A DNA stretch of 37,317 nt from VRUE01 sp963764365 (GCA_963764365.1 CAVXSI010000021.1:1-37317), one strand, 5' to 3'; numbered from the stretch's first letter, positions 7,182 to 15,451 are shown. The notes: generated from the letters alone by a model not told the origin. Program-made: numbers and translations.

Positions 7182-7946
7182 CTATTCGTGGCGCAGGCCC
7201 GCCGCCGCGAGGCCGGCGAGGGCGCCGACGACGCCGCCGGCGAGGCCGGCGAATGCGTCGGCGCTCGACTCGAAGATCGGCAGCGCCAGCAGGACCGCGG
7301 CGGCGACGGCGACGCCGATCGGGTCGTACTCCTGGTCGATCCGGTGGTGGGCCTCGGCGCGGCGGATCGCGAACCAGGCGGCCACCGCGCCGAGCGCCAT
7401 CCCGTTGCCGCCGGCGATCGTGACGATGTCGCCCTGGGCGCCGGCGACGGCGCTCGCCGCGATCATCCCCAGCGAGCCGCAGGCAACGAGCAGCACGCCG
7501 GTGGCGAAACTGCCGAGCCGCTGCTCGATCCCGGTCGCGAAGATCGCCAGGCCGACCGCGACGACGAACAGGTAGCCGACGTCGGCGTATGCGAAGGGGG
7601 CGGTGAGGAAGCGCCACCACTGGCCTTCGACCGGCACGTTGAGGCCGCCCAGCGTCGCCAGCGTCTCGCCGCCGGCCTGCTGGGCCAGCAGCAGCAGCGC
7701 CGAGGCGAGGATCGCGCCGATGGTCGCGTAGGGGCGGTGGGCGTCGGCGGCGCGGCGCGGCAGGCGGATGCGGAGGAAGCGGCCGGCGGGGCTGCGGCGC
7801 GGCTTCGCCTCGAGCCCGTCGCCGGTCCGTTCCAGCTGCGGCGCCCGCTTGCGCAGCCTGGCGCCGCAGTACGGGCACTCGGTGACGTAGGGACTGACCT
7901 CGGAGCCGCAGTTCTTGCAGATGACGCTGAGCTCAGTCTCGCTCAT
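7182..7946 (-). CDS. zinc-ribbon plus rhomboid-fold membrane protein, probably proteolytically inactive
   Basis: A 254-residue protein. The N-terminus is a zinc ribbon with C10, C13, C24 and C27. After a basic linker come about six membrane helices with rhomboid signatures: the L1 loop GQWWRFLTAPFAY near 108-120, the ERLG-like IEQRLGSFA near 140, and GGNGMALG near 169-176. In active rhomboids the last motif is GxSG with a catalytic Ser; here Asn171 takes that place. The HxxxN before TM2 is replaced by YLFVV, and no His is found in the final AxxGxxxG helix (AFAGLAGGVVG). This makes it a likely pseudoprotease. ATG 7946 has TATCCT 9 nt upstream and no Shine-Dalgarno. Much longer in-frame extensions upstream would overlap the aldolase gene and are rejected. 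Confidence 0.8.
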   Translation of the reverse strand: MSETELSVICKNCGSEVSPYVTECPYCGARLRKRAPQLERTGDGLEAKPRRSPAGRFLRIRLPRRAADAHRPYATIGAILASALLLLAQQAGGETLATLGGLNVPVEGQWWRFLTAPFAYADVGYLFVVAVGLAIFATGIEQRLGSFATGVLLVACGSLGMIAASAVAGAQGDIVTIAGGNGMALGAVAAWFAIRRAEAHHRIDQEYDPIGVAVAAAVLLALPIFESSADAFAGLAGGVVGALAGLAAAGLRHE

Positions 7947-7955
7947 GGTGATTCG

Positions 7956-7961
7956 AGGATA
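7956..7961 (-). promoter_or_regulatory. -10 element of rhomboid-like operon
   Basis: TATCCT on the minus strand, 9 nt before ATG 7946; the same hexamer lies 10 nt before rplY. Confidence 0.45.
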
Positions 7962-7998
7962 ACCCCCCCGGTCGAGGGCGCTCGCATCGCGCCCCCGG

Positions 7999-8007
7999 TG
8001 CCATACT
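7999..8007 (+). promoter_or_regulatory. extended -10 promoter of the aldolase gene
   Basis: TGCCATACT (TG at 7999-8000, CATACT 8002-8007) gives a leader of about 27 nt that contains a strong Shine-Dalgarno. Confidence 0.4.
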
Positions 8008-8039
8008 GCGGCAGAACCCATCTTCGAGGAGGAATCAGC

Positions 8040-8960
8040 GTGGAGTTGAACAGTCTGACCGAGCAGAAATCGCTTCTGGCCGAGCTGGCGCCGGGCAAAC
8101 GGACCCGCCTGCGCCGCCTGCTTTTCGAGTTCGGGCCCGGCAACGGGACGCTGATGCTGCTGCCGATCGACCAGGGGATCGAGCACGGCCCCCGCGACTT
8201 CTTCCCCAACCCGGCCTCGAAGGACCCCGACTACCAGTTCCGGCTCGCGGCCGAGGCCGGCTACTCGGCCCTCGCCTGCCAGATCGGGATGGCGAGCAAG
8301 TACTACCCCGACTACGCCGGCCAGGTGCCGCTGATCCTCAAGGTCAACGCCAAGACCGACATCCCCTCCTCCGCCCACGCCTTCTCGGCCTGCAACGCCA
8401 GCGTCGAGGACGCGGTGCGGCTCGGCGCCGACGCGGTCGGCTACACGCTCTACGTCGGCTCGCCGCGTCAGGACGAGGACCTCGCCCAGCTGCGCGGCGT
8501 GCGCGAAGACTGCGACCGCTATGGGATGCCGCTGATCGTCTGGTCCTACCCGCGCGGCGAAGCGATCGACGGCAAGAGCGGCCACGTCTCCTTCTACGCG
8601 ATCGACTACGCGGCGCGCCTGGCGATGGAGATGGGCGCCGACGTGGTCAAGCTGAACATGCCGAAGATCGACCCGCAGAAGGACAAGGACGCCCCCGCCC
8701 CCTATAACGAGATGGAAGTCGACGAGGCCGAGGCAATCCGCCAGTGCGTCGAGTCGGCGGGGCGCTCGCTGGTCGTCCTCTCCGGCGGCTCCAAGGTCGA
8801 CGACGAGACGGTCCTCACCCACTGCCGCGAGATCATGGCGGCGGGCGGCAGCGGCGTCATCTTCGGCCGCAACGTCTGGCAGCGCGAGTGGAACGACGCG
8901 CTGGAGATCATCGCCCAGATCAAGGAGACGCTGCTGTCGTCGGTGCGCCGCATCCCGTAG
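8040..8960 (+). CDS. fbaB: class I fructose-bisphosphate aldolase, DhnA/archaeal type
   Basis: Cleaves fructose 1,6-bisphosphate to two triose phosphates in glycolysis and the reverse in gluconeogenesis. The 306-residue sequence matches the DhnA (FbaB) class: LPIDQGIEHGP near 41-51, WSYPRG with the conserved Tyr at 170, the Schiff-base Lys at 204 in DVVKLN, the phosphate-binding SGGSKV, and GRNVWQRE. The start is GTG at 8040, 5 nt after GAGGAGGAA, the best Shine-Dalgarno in the window. Enolase, another glycolytic enzyme, is 6 kb away but not in an operon with it. Palindrome A1 begins 26 bp after the stop. Confidence 0.9.
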   Translation: MELNSLTEQKSLLAELAPGKRTRLRRLLFEFGPGNGTLMLLPIDQGIEHGPRDFFPNPASKDPDYQFRLAAEAGYSALACQIGMASKYYPDYAGQVPLILKVNAKTDIPSSAHAFSACNASVEDAVRLGADAVGYTLYVGSPRQDEDLAQLRGVREDCDRYGMPLIVWSYPRGEAIDGKSGHVSFYAIDYAARLAMEMGADVVKLNMPKIDPQKDKDAPAPYNEMEVDEAEAIRQCVESAGRSLVVLSGGSKVDDETVLTHCREIMAAGGSGVIFGRNVWQREWNDALEIIAQIKETLLSSVRRIP

Positions 8961-9136
8961 GGACGCAGGCGCACCGCTTTGCTCGGAGCCCATCCCGGCA
9001 GGGGTTCCACTTAACTTTTTCGCCGGGAACGGGCGGCTCTCGCCGAGTGGGCCGTGCGAAAAGTACAAGACGTTCCACCCCTGCCGGGATGGGCTCTTGG
9101 GGGGGCGAAGATTCGTCGCCACACCCTTGGTAAGGC
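8961..9136. other. intergenic between aldolase and nuclease genes
   Basis: 176 bp, mostly occupied by palindrome A1; nothing else seen. Confidence 0.5.
8987..9095. repeat. palindromic element A1 (109 bp)
   Basis: Arms 8987-9005 and 9077-9095 are perfect 19-bp inverted repeats (AGCCCATCCCGGCAGGGGT). Inside them are TCCACTTAACTTTTTC and AAAGTACAAGACGTTCCA, shared with copy A2. The inner arm CCGGCAGGGGT is common to both copies, while the outer arm bases differ but stay paired. It lies between the aldolase and nuclease genes. Confidence 0.9.
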
Positions 9137-9637
9137 ATGTATCGGCATTGGCTGGGCAGCGCCCTGCTCTTCGCGGTAGTAGCTGCCGTGATCCTGCGGC
9201 CGTGGGAGCGGGATCCGAGCGAAGGGCCGGCGGAAGCGGTGGTGCCGGTCGTGCGGGTGATCGACGGCGACACGATCGTCGTGCGGCTCGGCGGCGAGGA
9301 AGAGGACGTGCGGGTGATCGGCGTCGACACGCCGGAGACGGTGAAGCCGGACACGCCGGTGCAGTGCTTCGGCGAGCGAGCGTCCCACTTCACCAAACGG
9401 CTGCTCGAAGGCCGGCGGGTGCGGCTGGTCTTCGGCGTCGAACGCCACGACATCTACGGGCGCCTGCTGGCCTACGTCCACCTCGGGCACCGCTTCGTCG
9501 AGGCGATGCTGGCCCGCCGCGGGCTCGCCCGCCCGCTGACGATCCCGCCCAACGACCGCTTCGCGCCGTTGTTCGAACGCTTCGCGCGGCACGCCGCGCT
9601 GGCCGGTCGCGGGCTCTGGGGGGCCTGCCCGCCGTGA
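9137..9637 (+). CDS. thermonuclease (SNase-like) family protein, secreted or membrane-anchored
   Basis: A 166-residue protein with an N-terminal hydrophobic helix (about 5-20) that serves as signal or anchor, then a staphylococcal nuclease fold. Seen: VIDGDTI (calcium-binding Asp region), VRVIGVDTPET with the catalytic Arg and Glu, and DIYGRLLAYV with the second Arg. These residues are what the family uses for Ca-dependent hydrolysis of DNA and RNA, so it is likely active outside the membrane. ATG 9137 has only a weak GGTAAGG upstream. It stands alone on the plus strand 41 bp after palindrome A1. Confidence 0.85.
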   Translation: MYRHWLGSALLFAVVAAVILRPWERDPSEGPAEAVVPVVRVIDGDTIVVRLGGEEEDVRVIGVDTPETVKPDTPVQCFGERASHFTKRLLEGRRVRLVFGVERHDIYGRLLAYVHLGHRFVEAMLARRGLARPLTIPPNDRFAPLFERFARHAALAGRGLWGACPP

Positions 9638-9678
9638 CGGATCTCACGCCCTGAATCCTGCAACAGCTCGTGCGGCTT

Positions 9679-9687
9679 TGCTACGGT
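9679..9687 (+). promoter_or_regulatory. extended -10 promoter
   Basis: TGCTACGGT, identical to the element at 3419-3427. The hexamer TACGGT ends 6 nt before GTG 9694, which favours a leaderless transcript. Confidence 0.45.
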
Positions 9688-9693
9688 CCCGCG

Positions 9694-9957
9694 GTGCCTT
9701 CCGGGGTCGCCCCCTCCATGAGAATGCGCCAGAGCGTCTCCCAGTTCGAGGTTGCCTTCGAGCAGGAGACCAGCTTGGAGCGCCGCCGCCGCGAGCAGCT
9801 GCGCCGCCGTGCCGCGAACCGCTCGCGCGAGCGTCGCATCGTCCGCAACGAGCAGCAGGGCAAGGTGCGCTTCAGCGTGCTCGCCGCCTGCCTGACCGCG
9901 ACGGTGATCGTCGTCGTCGTCTCGATGTTCGAGGCTCTCTCCTTCCTGATGGCCTAG
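9694..9957 (+). CDS. small single-pass membrane protein, unknown function
   Basis: Not recognised. An 87-residue protein with a very basic middle (ERRRREQLRRRAANRSRERR) and one C-terminal hydrophobic helix (FSVLAACLTATVIVVVVSMF), suggesting a cytoplasmic basic domain anchored at its C-terminus. The GTG at 9694 is chosen because a TGCTACGGT promoter ends 6 nt before it; ATG 9718 is the alternative and would remove eight residues. Confidence 0.6.
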   Translation: MPSGVAPSMRMRQSVSQFEVAFEQETSLERRRREQLRRRAANRSRERRIVRNEQQGKVRFSVLAACLTATVIVVVVSMFEALSFLMA

Positions 9958-10008
9958 ATGGTGTCCGCCCCGCAGCGACCGGCGCGGCGAACAGCCGCCC
10001 CGGTTGAA

Positions 10009-10014
10009 TAGACT
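10009..10014 (+). promoter_or_regulatory. -10 element of the 10024 gene
   Basis: TAGACT, 9 nt before ATG 10024 with no Shine-Dalgarno; eno carries the same hexamer at the same distance. Confidence 0.45.
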
Positions 10015-10023
10015 CGCGCGCCG

Positions 10024-10623
10024 ATGGCACGACGCTCGCTGAAGCCACAGCTGAATCAGATCCGCGCCTGGGTGCGGCAGGGCCGCACCGACGCCTGGAT
10101 CGCCCACCAGCTCGACATCTCCGCCTCGGAACTGCGCGAGTTCCGCAAGCAGCACGACCTGACTGCCGACGAGGAGGACGGCGGCGGCCAGGAGGTCGAC
10201 CTGCGCGACGAGATCGAGGCCGAGGTCGAGGCGGCGACCGCCGAAGAGGCGGCGGAGGAAGAGGAGGAGACCGCGGACGAAGAGGACGAGGACTCCGAGG
10301 GCGACGAGGAGCGGGGCGAGCGGAAACCGCGTCAGGCGAAAGCCAAAGACGGTGAGGGCGAGGGCGGCGATCGGCCGCGGCGCAGACGCCGCCGCGGGCG
10401 GCGCGGCGGGCGCGGACGGCGCAAAGAGCTCGAGGCGACCTTCGACCACGGCGAGACCGACGGCTACGGCCTCTGGCTCGACCCGGCCGTGAAGGACAAC
10501 CCCGTCTACGCCGAGCACTGGGCCGGCAGGCGCGAGGTGACGGTCCGCATCGACGCCGACCAGATCGTCATCCGCCCGGTCGGCGGCGGCGAGGACGACG
10601 GCAGCTCAGTCTCAGACGAGTAG
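10024..10623 (+). CDS. hypothetical protein with N-terminal HTH-like segment and acidic/Arg-rich linker
   Basis: Not recognised as a named family. The 199 residues divide into an N-terminal helix-turn-helix-like part (about 1-45, QIRAWVRQGRTDAWIAHQLDISASELREF), a strongly acidic stretch (about 50-100), an Arg/Gly-rich stretch (about 115-132) and a compact C-terminal part (about 135-190). The charged middle suggests nucleic-acid association, but that is inference. It appears leaderless (TAGACT 9 nt before ATG). The stop overlaps the convergent gene by 12 bp. Confidence 0.65.
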   Translation: MARRSLKPQLNQIRAWVRQGRTDAWIAHQLDISASELREFRKQHDLTADEEDGGGQEVDLRDEIEAEVEAATAEEAAEEEEETADEEDEDSEGDEERGERKPRQAKAKDGEGEGGDRPRRRRRRGRRGGRGRRKELEATFDHGETDGYGLWLDPAVKDNPVYAEHWAGRREVTVRIDADQIVIRPVGGGEDDGSSVSDE

Positions 10624-10935
10624 CTGCCTTCCACCCGCGAAGTCGGTCGCTCCACGCAGGTAGAGCCAGAAGGCGGCATCGGCCAGCGACTGCGGGTCTG
10701 CTTCGGCGGGAGGAGTTGCGTCGCAGGCGACCTGCAGGCACCAGTCGGTGCCGCGCCCGTAGAGATCGGCCAGCTCGGAGGCGCGGAAGGTGGGGCCGAT
10801 TCGGCGCCGCAGCTCGTCGCCGACGGCGCCGACGACGCGGTCGGCCTGCCGCCGCTCGCGGGCGTCGTCGATCCCCTCTAGGGCACGCCAGCCCTCCTCC
10901 CACTGGAAGAGCGCGTTCTCGAGCGGATAAGACAT
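10612..10935 (-). CDS. conserved hypothetical protein, 107 aa
   Basis: Not recognised. A mostly helical soluble protein (LENALFQWEEGWRALEGI ... ADLYGRGTDWCLQVA). The ATG at 10935 is chosen because further upstream the frame runs into palindrome A2. The 3' end overlaps the convergent 10024 gene by 12 bp. Confidence 0.6.
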   Translation of the reverse strand: MSYPLENALFQWEEGWRALEGIDDARERRQADRVVGAVGDELRRRIGPTFRASELADLYGRGTDWCLQVACDATPPAEADPQSLADAAFWLYLRGATDFAGGRQLLV

Positions 10936-10950
10936 AGCCCGCAAGGTTAG

Positions 10951-11063
10951 AGGGCCTATCCGGCAGGGGTTCCACTTAACTTTTTCCGAAGACAGTCGGT
11001 GGCTGTCCGCCGGCCGCACTTCGAAAAAAGTACAAGACGTTCCACCCCTGCCGGATAGGCCCT
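10951..11063. repeat. palindromic element A2 (113 bp)
   Basis: Perfect 20-bp arms, 10951-10970 and 11044-11063 (AGGGCCTATCCGGCAGGGGT). The internal strands TCCACTTAACTTTTTC and AAAAAGTACAAGACGTTCCA match A1. Compared with A1, the outer arm changed on both sides so that pairing is kept. Its right end overlaps the TAA stop of the glycosyltransferase gene. Confidence 0.9.
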
Positions 11064-12417
11064 TATTCTGGTTGTTGGGGAACTTCCCGCTCTGTGTGGT
11101 GGCAAGCTGAAGGGTCCAAGCGGCGGTCGACCCGCCAGACGGCTACCGGGCCGCTGTGCAGGATCGGGCGCACGGCGGGATCGCCGCGCAGCCAGGCTTT
11201 CTCGGGGGATTCGACCGGGCTGCCGGGGTGGATGAAGTCGAGGAATGGCGACGTGACCAGGTAGTCGAGGTCGGCGGCATTCACCGCGGCGCGAAAGGCG
11301 CGGCAGGTCGGGATCGGCTGGAAGCCGCCGTGCGGCGCCTCGCGGCCGAGGTAGCGGACCCGGTTGGAGAGGTCGGCGCCGTAGAAGCCGTAGCCGAGGA
11401 AGCCGGCAGTGGTGCCGGCGAGGCCGATGCGGGAGTCGTGGATGTGGCGGGCCCAGCGGTAGGCCGAGTCGAGGTGCATGCCGGGGATGCTCGCTTCGGG
11501 GTCGGAGTTGAGGTAGCGGTCGCGCAGGTAGTCGCGCTGCACCGGGTAGGCGATCGCGACGGTGGCTACGGCCAACGCCGCGAATCCAGCCGCGACGACA
11601 CCGAGCGACGCCCCGCGTCTGCGCCCGTACAGCAATGCCGCAGGGACTCCCACTGCCAGCAACACGATCAGCCAGGCAAAGAGCCGATCCGGGTCGCGCA
11701 GCGCCACGTCCGGCCGGTCCGTCACCACCCAGACCAGCAGCAGCCCCCCAAGCAGCGCCCACTGCAAGCGGGCGGGCGGGGTTTGCGGGCGGCGAAGAGT
11801 CGAGCCACCGGGAGCAGGGTTAGGCCGGCCAGGAGGGCTGGGATCGCGTAGCGGATGTTGATCGAGAAGCCGACCGGGGCGCCCTCGGCGCCGGCGGCGC
11901 TGAGCGGGGTGAAGAGGTAGGCGAGCATGCCGAACAGGGCGACGGCGCCGATCCAGCGCAGGAGGCGGCTCCGGCCCCACAGCAGCGCTACGAGGGCGCC
12001 TACCACCGCACCGGCGACGACGAGCGGCCAGAGCGCGCCGAAGGCGTGGTGCAGGCCGGGGGCGAAGTATTCGCGCCAGACGCCGGTGTCGGTCGCGTAG
12101 TGGGCGACGCTGAAGTCGGGACGGCCGTACTGGAGGCGCTCGGGGTGGGGCAGCGAGATCGGGCCGAGGCTTTCGAGCTGCGGCAGTGGATTGCCGGCGG
12201 CGATCAGGTTCCGCAGATACCAGTAGCCACCGCCGGCCAGGGCCGGCAGGAACCACCACCCGAAAGCCGCCCAGCGCCTGCCCCGCGGCGCGAGGAAGAC
12301 GATCGCCACCGTCAGCGCCGCCGCCATCGCCACCGCGGTCGACTTGGTGCCGACGGCCAGGCCGGCCGCCAGTCCGGCGAAGGCCAAGGGGAGCATTCCG
12401 GCTGCGCCTGCATCCGC

Positions 12418-12525
12418 TGCGGGACCAGGCGCTCCGGTCGCGGGTCCTGTCGGTGCGGGACCAGGCGCTCCGGCCGCGGGTCCTGCCAGTGCGGGACCAT
12501 GCGCTCCGGCCGCGGGTCCTGCCGT
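12418..12525. repeat. 36-bp tandem repeat, three copies
   Basis: Units begin at 12418, 12454 and 12490 and differ at only a few positions. Each encodes 12 residues rich in Gly, Pro and Ala (as in GPAAGAPGPAPT) in the glycosyltransferase frame, and each contains GGACC...GGTCC inverted repeats. There are no spacers, so it is not a CRISPR. The array abuts palindrome C1. Confidence 0.9.
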
Positions 12526-12640
12526 GGGGTCGGGGTGCCGGTCGGTCGCTGGGTTTTTCGCCGTGGAGTCGTCGGGCCGTCCGGGGTCGTGGTCTGTGCG
12601 AAAAAGAGGGCGCCCCGCGCGACCGGCGCCCCGACCCCAC
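12524..12640. repeat. palindromic element C1 (117 bp), inside glycosyltransferase gene
   Basis: Arms 12524-12544 and 12620-12640 (21 bp, one G-T pair). The inner strands CGCTGGGTTTTTCGCC and GCGAAAAAGAGGGCGCC match C2 and C3. Length is 39 codons and the insertion keeps the frame open. Confidence 0.85.
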
Positions 12641-13230
12641 GCCGCCCGCGGAAGGAGCGCCTCTCGGTGGGCGAGGATGGCTATGGAAGCGAGGAGCAGA
12701 GCCGCCGCCATCAGGTCGTTCTTTGCTGCCCCGGGCTCGCGCACGACCAGCGTGTTGCTGTCGAGCAAGATCGCGGCAGCTATCACGGTCAGCGATCCGC
12801 AACCCCACGGGCGGCCAATGCACCAAGCAGCCAAGAATGCCAAGGCCAGCCAACCGAAGTTGACGAACAGCGACAGCGTGTCGCGGTGGACGATGAGGAT
12901 CCCGGCCGCGTGGACGAGTTCCGAGTTCTGGGGATAGAACCAATTCGTGAAAACGGTCTCCGGATGGAAGAAGCCGGTGACCGAGTGGCTCTGGGCTATG
13001 TCGACCGCGAACGGCAGGTGGTACCAGAGCGAGTCGAAGTTGAAGATCCCCCGCCCCAGCGCATCTTTGGCCGTCAGGCCCCACTGGGCGAACACGACCG
13101 CGACGACGCCGAGGGCAATGAGCTGGGGCAACCATCCCCGGATGCCGTCGACCCCTCGCGTCTCTGACGGCGGACCGCCCGTTGCGGCGTCATGCCGGCC
13201 GTCTCCCGTCTCCGCCTCTCCCGCGGGAGG

Positions 13231-13349
13231 CGCGGGGTGGGGGTGCCGGGCCGGCGCGGCGTCCTGTTTTTCGCCCCCCTCGCCTCCTCGGAGGGCCATC
13301 TCACTCTGAGGCGAAAAACCCAGCGACTGCCCGGCACCCCCACCCCGCG
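13231..13349. repeat. palindromic element C2 (119 bp), inverted copy inside glycosyltransferase gene
   Basis: Arms 13231-13251 and 13329-13349, 21 bp perfect. Read on the minus strand it has GTCGCTGGGTTTTTCGCC and GGCGAAAAACAGGACGCCGC like C3. It encodes a hydrophilic insert between two membrane helices. Confidence 0.85.
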
Positions 13350-13638
13350 ACAGGACCCGCGGGCCTAGCGCCACCGCTATCGCCAGGACGAGCGCGGCCC
13401 CGACCAGCGCCCCGTCGTAGAGCAGGCCGAAGAGCCCGAGCAGCTCCGAGAGCCAGATCAGCAGGGCGACCCCGGTCACCGCCTCGACGAGGCGAGCCGG
13501 GGGTCCCTCCCAGGCCGGCAGGAGCCGCCGGCGCAGGCAGACCGCCGAGAAGGCCAGGGAGAGAACCAGGGCCGCGAGCAGGACGGCGCTGAGGATGTAC
13601 TGGCCCGCGCTAACCACGGGACACCCCCCTGGCGGGAC

Positions 13639-14010
13639 TCAGTTCGAGAGGCCCTGGACGACGATCGGCGTCTCGCCTTCGGCGACCATGCCCTGGGCGC
13701 GGGCCTTGCGGTCGATCACAGCCGGCTCTCCGGCCGACTCGATGCGGAAGTGGAGGCGCTTGTTTTCGCGCAGCGCTTCGTGGAACTGGGCCTTCGCCGC
13801 GGTGGTCGCGGTGTAGGTCTTGACGAAGTCGATCGCCGGGTTCAGATACGAGTAGAGGACCGCCGCGAGGACCAGCGTCAGGGCGATCCGCCCCACCCGG
13901 TCCCAGCGGATGCGACTGCCGCCACGACGCGCGGCGGGCCTGCGACGCGCGGCGGGGCGCCGCCTTGGCCGGGACGCGGCTCTCCTTGCCGGCCGGGAGC
14001 GAGCTGCCAT
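13639..14010 (-). CDS. ftsB: FtsB/DivIC-like septum formation protein
   Basis: A 123-residue single-pass protein. A very Arg-rich cytoplasmic N-terminus (about 1-36) is followed by one membrane helix (about 41-57, ALTLVLAAVLYSYL) and a short extracytoplasmic coiled-coil region (FVKTYTATTAAKAQFHEALRENKRL). FtsB/DivIC proteins join FtsL and FtsQ in the divisome. Position right after eno is conserved in Actinobacteria and supports the call more than sequence identity does. ATG 14010 has TAGGAG 5 nt upstream, a good Shine-Dalgarno. Confidence 0.75.
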   Translation of the reverse strand: MAARSRPARRAASRPRRRPAARRRPAARRGGSRIRWDRVGRIALTLVLAAVLYSYLNPAIDFVKTYTATTAAKAQFHEALRENKRLHFRIESAGEPAVIDRKARAQGMVAEGETPIVVQGLSN

Positions 14011-14143
14011 GCACGCTCCTACCAGGCCGATCCCCGTTTTCCTTCAATGCAGAGAATCGACCGAGGAGCTCGCGGGGTGACCAGGCGCATCTCCCGCGGG
14101 TGGCGCGCATAGATCGACCCTCAAATCGGTCGCGCCGTGCGCG

Positions 14144-15436
14144 TCATCCGGCCTGGGCGAACGCCTGCAAGCCGGGAAACCTCGCCGCGCCGCCCAACTC
14201 TTCCTCGATTCGTAGGAGCCGGTTGTACTTGGCGACGCGATCCGAGCGCGAGGGGGCGCCGGTCTTGATCTGGCCGGCGCCGGTCGCCACCGCGAGGTCG
14301 GCGATCGTCGTGTCCTCGGTCTCACCCGAGCGGTGCGAGATGACCGTGGTGTAGCCGGCCTCGCGGGCGATCCGGATCGCCTCCAGGGTCTCGGTCAGGG
14401 TGCCGATCTGGTTGACCTTGACGAGGATCGAGTTGCCGACGCCGAGCTCGATCCCGCGGCGCAGCCGCTCCGGGTTGGTGACGAAGACGTCGTCGCCGAC
14501 CAGCTGCACGCGGTCGCCGAGGCGTTCGGTCAGCAGCTTCCAGCCGTCCCAGTCCTCCTCGTCCATCGCGTCCTCGAGCGAGACGATCGGGTAGCGCGAG
14601 CAGGCGTCGGCCCAGTAGGACGCCATTTCCTCGGCCGAGAGGGTGCGGCCCTCGTGCTCGAGCGCGTAGGCGCCGCCCTCGTAGACCTCGCTGGCCGCCG
14701 GGTCGAGGGCGATGAAGACGTCGGAACCGGGCTCGTAGCCGGCCGCCTCGACGCCGCCGAGGACCGCCTGCAGGGCGGCCTCGTTGGAGTCGAGGTTCGG
14801 CGCGAAGCCGCCCTCGTCGCCGCCGGCGGTCGAGAGCCCCTGCGAGGAGAGGCTCTTCTTCAGCGCGTGGAAGACCTCGGCGCCGACGCGCAGGCACTCG
14901 GCGAAGCTCGCGGCCCCGGCCGGCACCACCATGAACTCCTGGAAGTCGACCGAGTTGTCGGCGTGGGCGCCGCCGTTGAGCACGTTCATCATCGGCACCG
15001 GCAGCAGCGTCGGCTCGCCGCCGCCGTAGAGCTCAGCCAGGTAGCGGTACAGCGGCTGGCCGGAGTCGGCCGCGGCGGCCTTGGCCGCGGCCAGCGAGAC
15101 TCCGAGGATCGCGTTGGCGCCGAGCCGGCCCTTGTTCGGGGTCCCGTCGAGCTCGATCATCGTCTCGTCGAGGCCGCCCTGCTCGGCGGCGTGCGCTCCC
15201 TTCAGCGCCGCGGCGATCTCGCCGTTGACGTGGGCGACCGCGCGCGAGACGCCCTTGCCGCCCCAGGCGTCGCCGCCATCGCGCAGCTCGACAGCCTCGA
15301 ACTCGCCGGTCGAGGCGCCCGAGGGCACGGCCGCGAGGCCGGCGGCGCCGGAGTCGAGGGCGACCTCGACCTCGACCGTCGGGTTGCCGCGCGAGTCGAG
15401 GATCTGGCGGGCGCGAATGGAGGAGATGGCGCTCAC
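14144..15436 (-). CDS. eno: enolase (phosphopyruvate hydratase)
   Basis: Converts 2-phosphoglycerate to phosphoenolpyruvate. The 430-residue length is standard. Seen: SIRARQILDSRGNPTVEVEV at the N-terminus, the flexible loop SGASTGEFEA, MMNVLNGGAHADNSVDFQEF near 150, the Mg ligands in ALDPAAS, SLEDAMDEEDW and GDDVFVTN, catalytic Lys in ILVKVNQIGT, and the signature SHRSGETEDTTIADLAV. The start GTG at 15436 has TAGACT 9 nt upstream and no Shine-Dalgarno. The ftsB-like gene follows after 133 bp. Confidence 0.97.
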   Translation of the reverse strand: MSAISSIRARQILDSRGNPTVEVEVALDSGAAGLAAVPSGASTGEFEAVELRDGGDAWGGKGVSRAVAHVNGEIAAALKGAHAAEQGGLDETMIELDGTPNKGRLGANAILGVSLAAAKAAAADSGQPLYRYLAELYGGGEPTLLPVPMMNVLNGGAHADNSVDFQEFMVVPAGAASFAECLRVGAEVFHALKKSLSSQGLSTAGGDEGGFAPNLDSNEAALQAVLGGVEAAGYEPGSDVFIALDPAASEVYEGGAYALEHEGRTLSAEEMASYWADACSRYPIVSLEDAMDEEDWDGWKLLTERLGDRVQLVGDDVFVTNPERLRRGIELGVGNSILVKVNQIGTLTETLEAIRIAREAGYTTVISHRSGETEDTTIADLAVATGAGQIKTGAPSRSDRVAKYNRLLRIEEELGGAARFPGLQAFAQAG

Positions 15437-15445
15437 GGACGCGCC

Positions 15446-15451
15446 AGTCTA
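15446..15451 (-). promoter_or_regulatory. -10 element of eno
   Basis: TAGACT on the minus strand 9 nt before GTG 15436. No clear -35. Confidence 0.45.

Larger units (their letters stand above)
11063..13617 (-). pseudogene. GT-C-like membrane glycosyltransferase (RgtA/PMT type), one frameshift, two in-frame palindrome insertions
   Basis: A multi-pass membrane protein of about 850 codons. Features of GT-C (Dol-P-mannosyltransferase-like) enzymes are visible: an acidic motif after the first helices (FNFDSLWYHLPF), many hydrophobic helices, NFGWLALAFLAAW, YLRNLIAAGNPLPQ, and a soluble C-terminal domain. Such enzymes transfer sugars from polyprenyl carriers outside the membrane. The frame is broken near 11765-11785 in the run CCCGCCCGCCCG, where one base seems to be missing; both halves are otherwise open. 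Two insertions between membrane helices are encoded by palindromes C2 (13231-13349) and C1 (12524-12640, exactly 39 codons), the latter followed by a 12-residue triple repeat. GTG 13617 has AGGGGGG 7 nt upstream and lies 21 nt after the ftsB-like stop. The sugar and acceptor are unknown. Confidence 0.7.

Noticed and set aside
6504..8960. 818-codon plus ORF leading into the aldolase
   Set aside because: The upstream two thirds is antisense to the rhomboid operon; the aldolase start is fixed by a strong Shine-Dalgarno at GTG 8040.
12418..12525. 36-bp repeats as a CRISPR array
   Set aside because: The units are contiguous without spacers and keep a reading frame; no cas gene is near.
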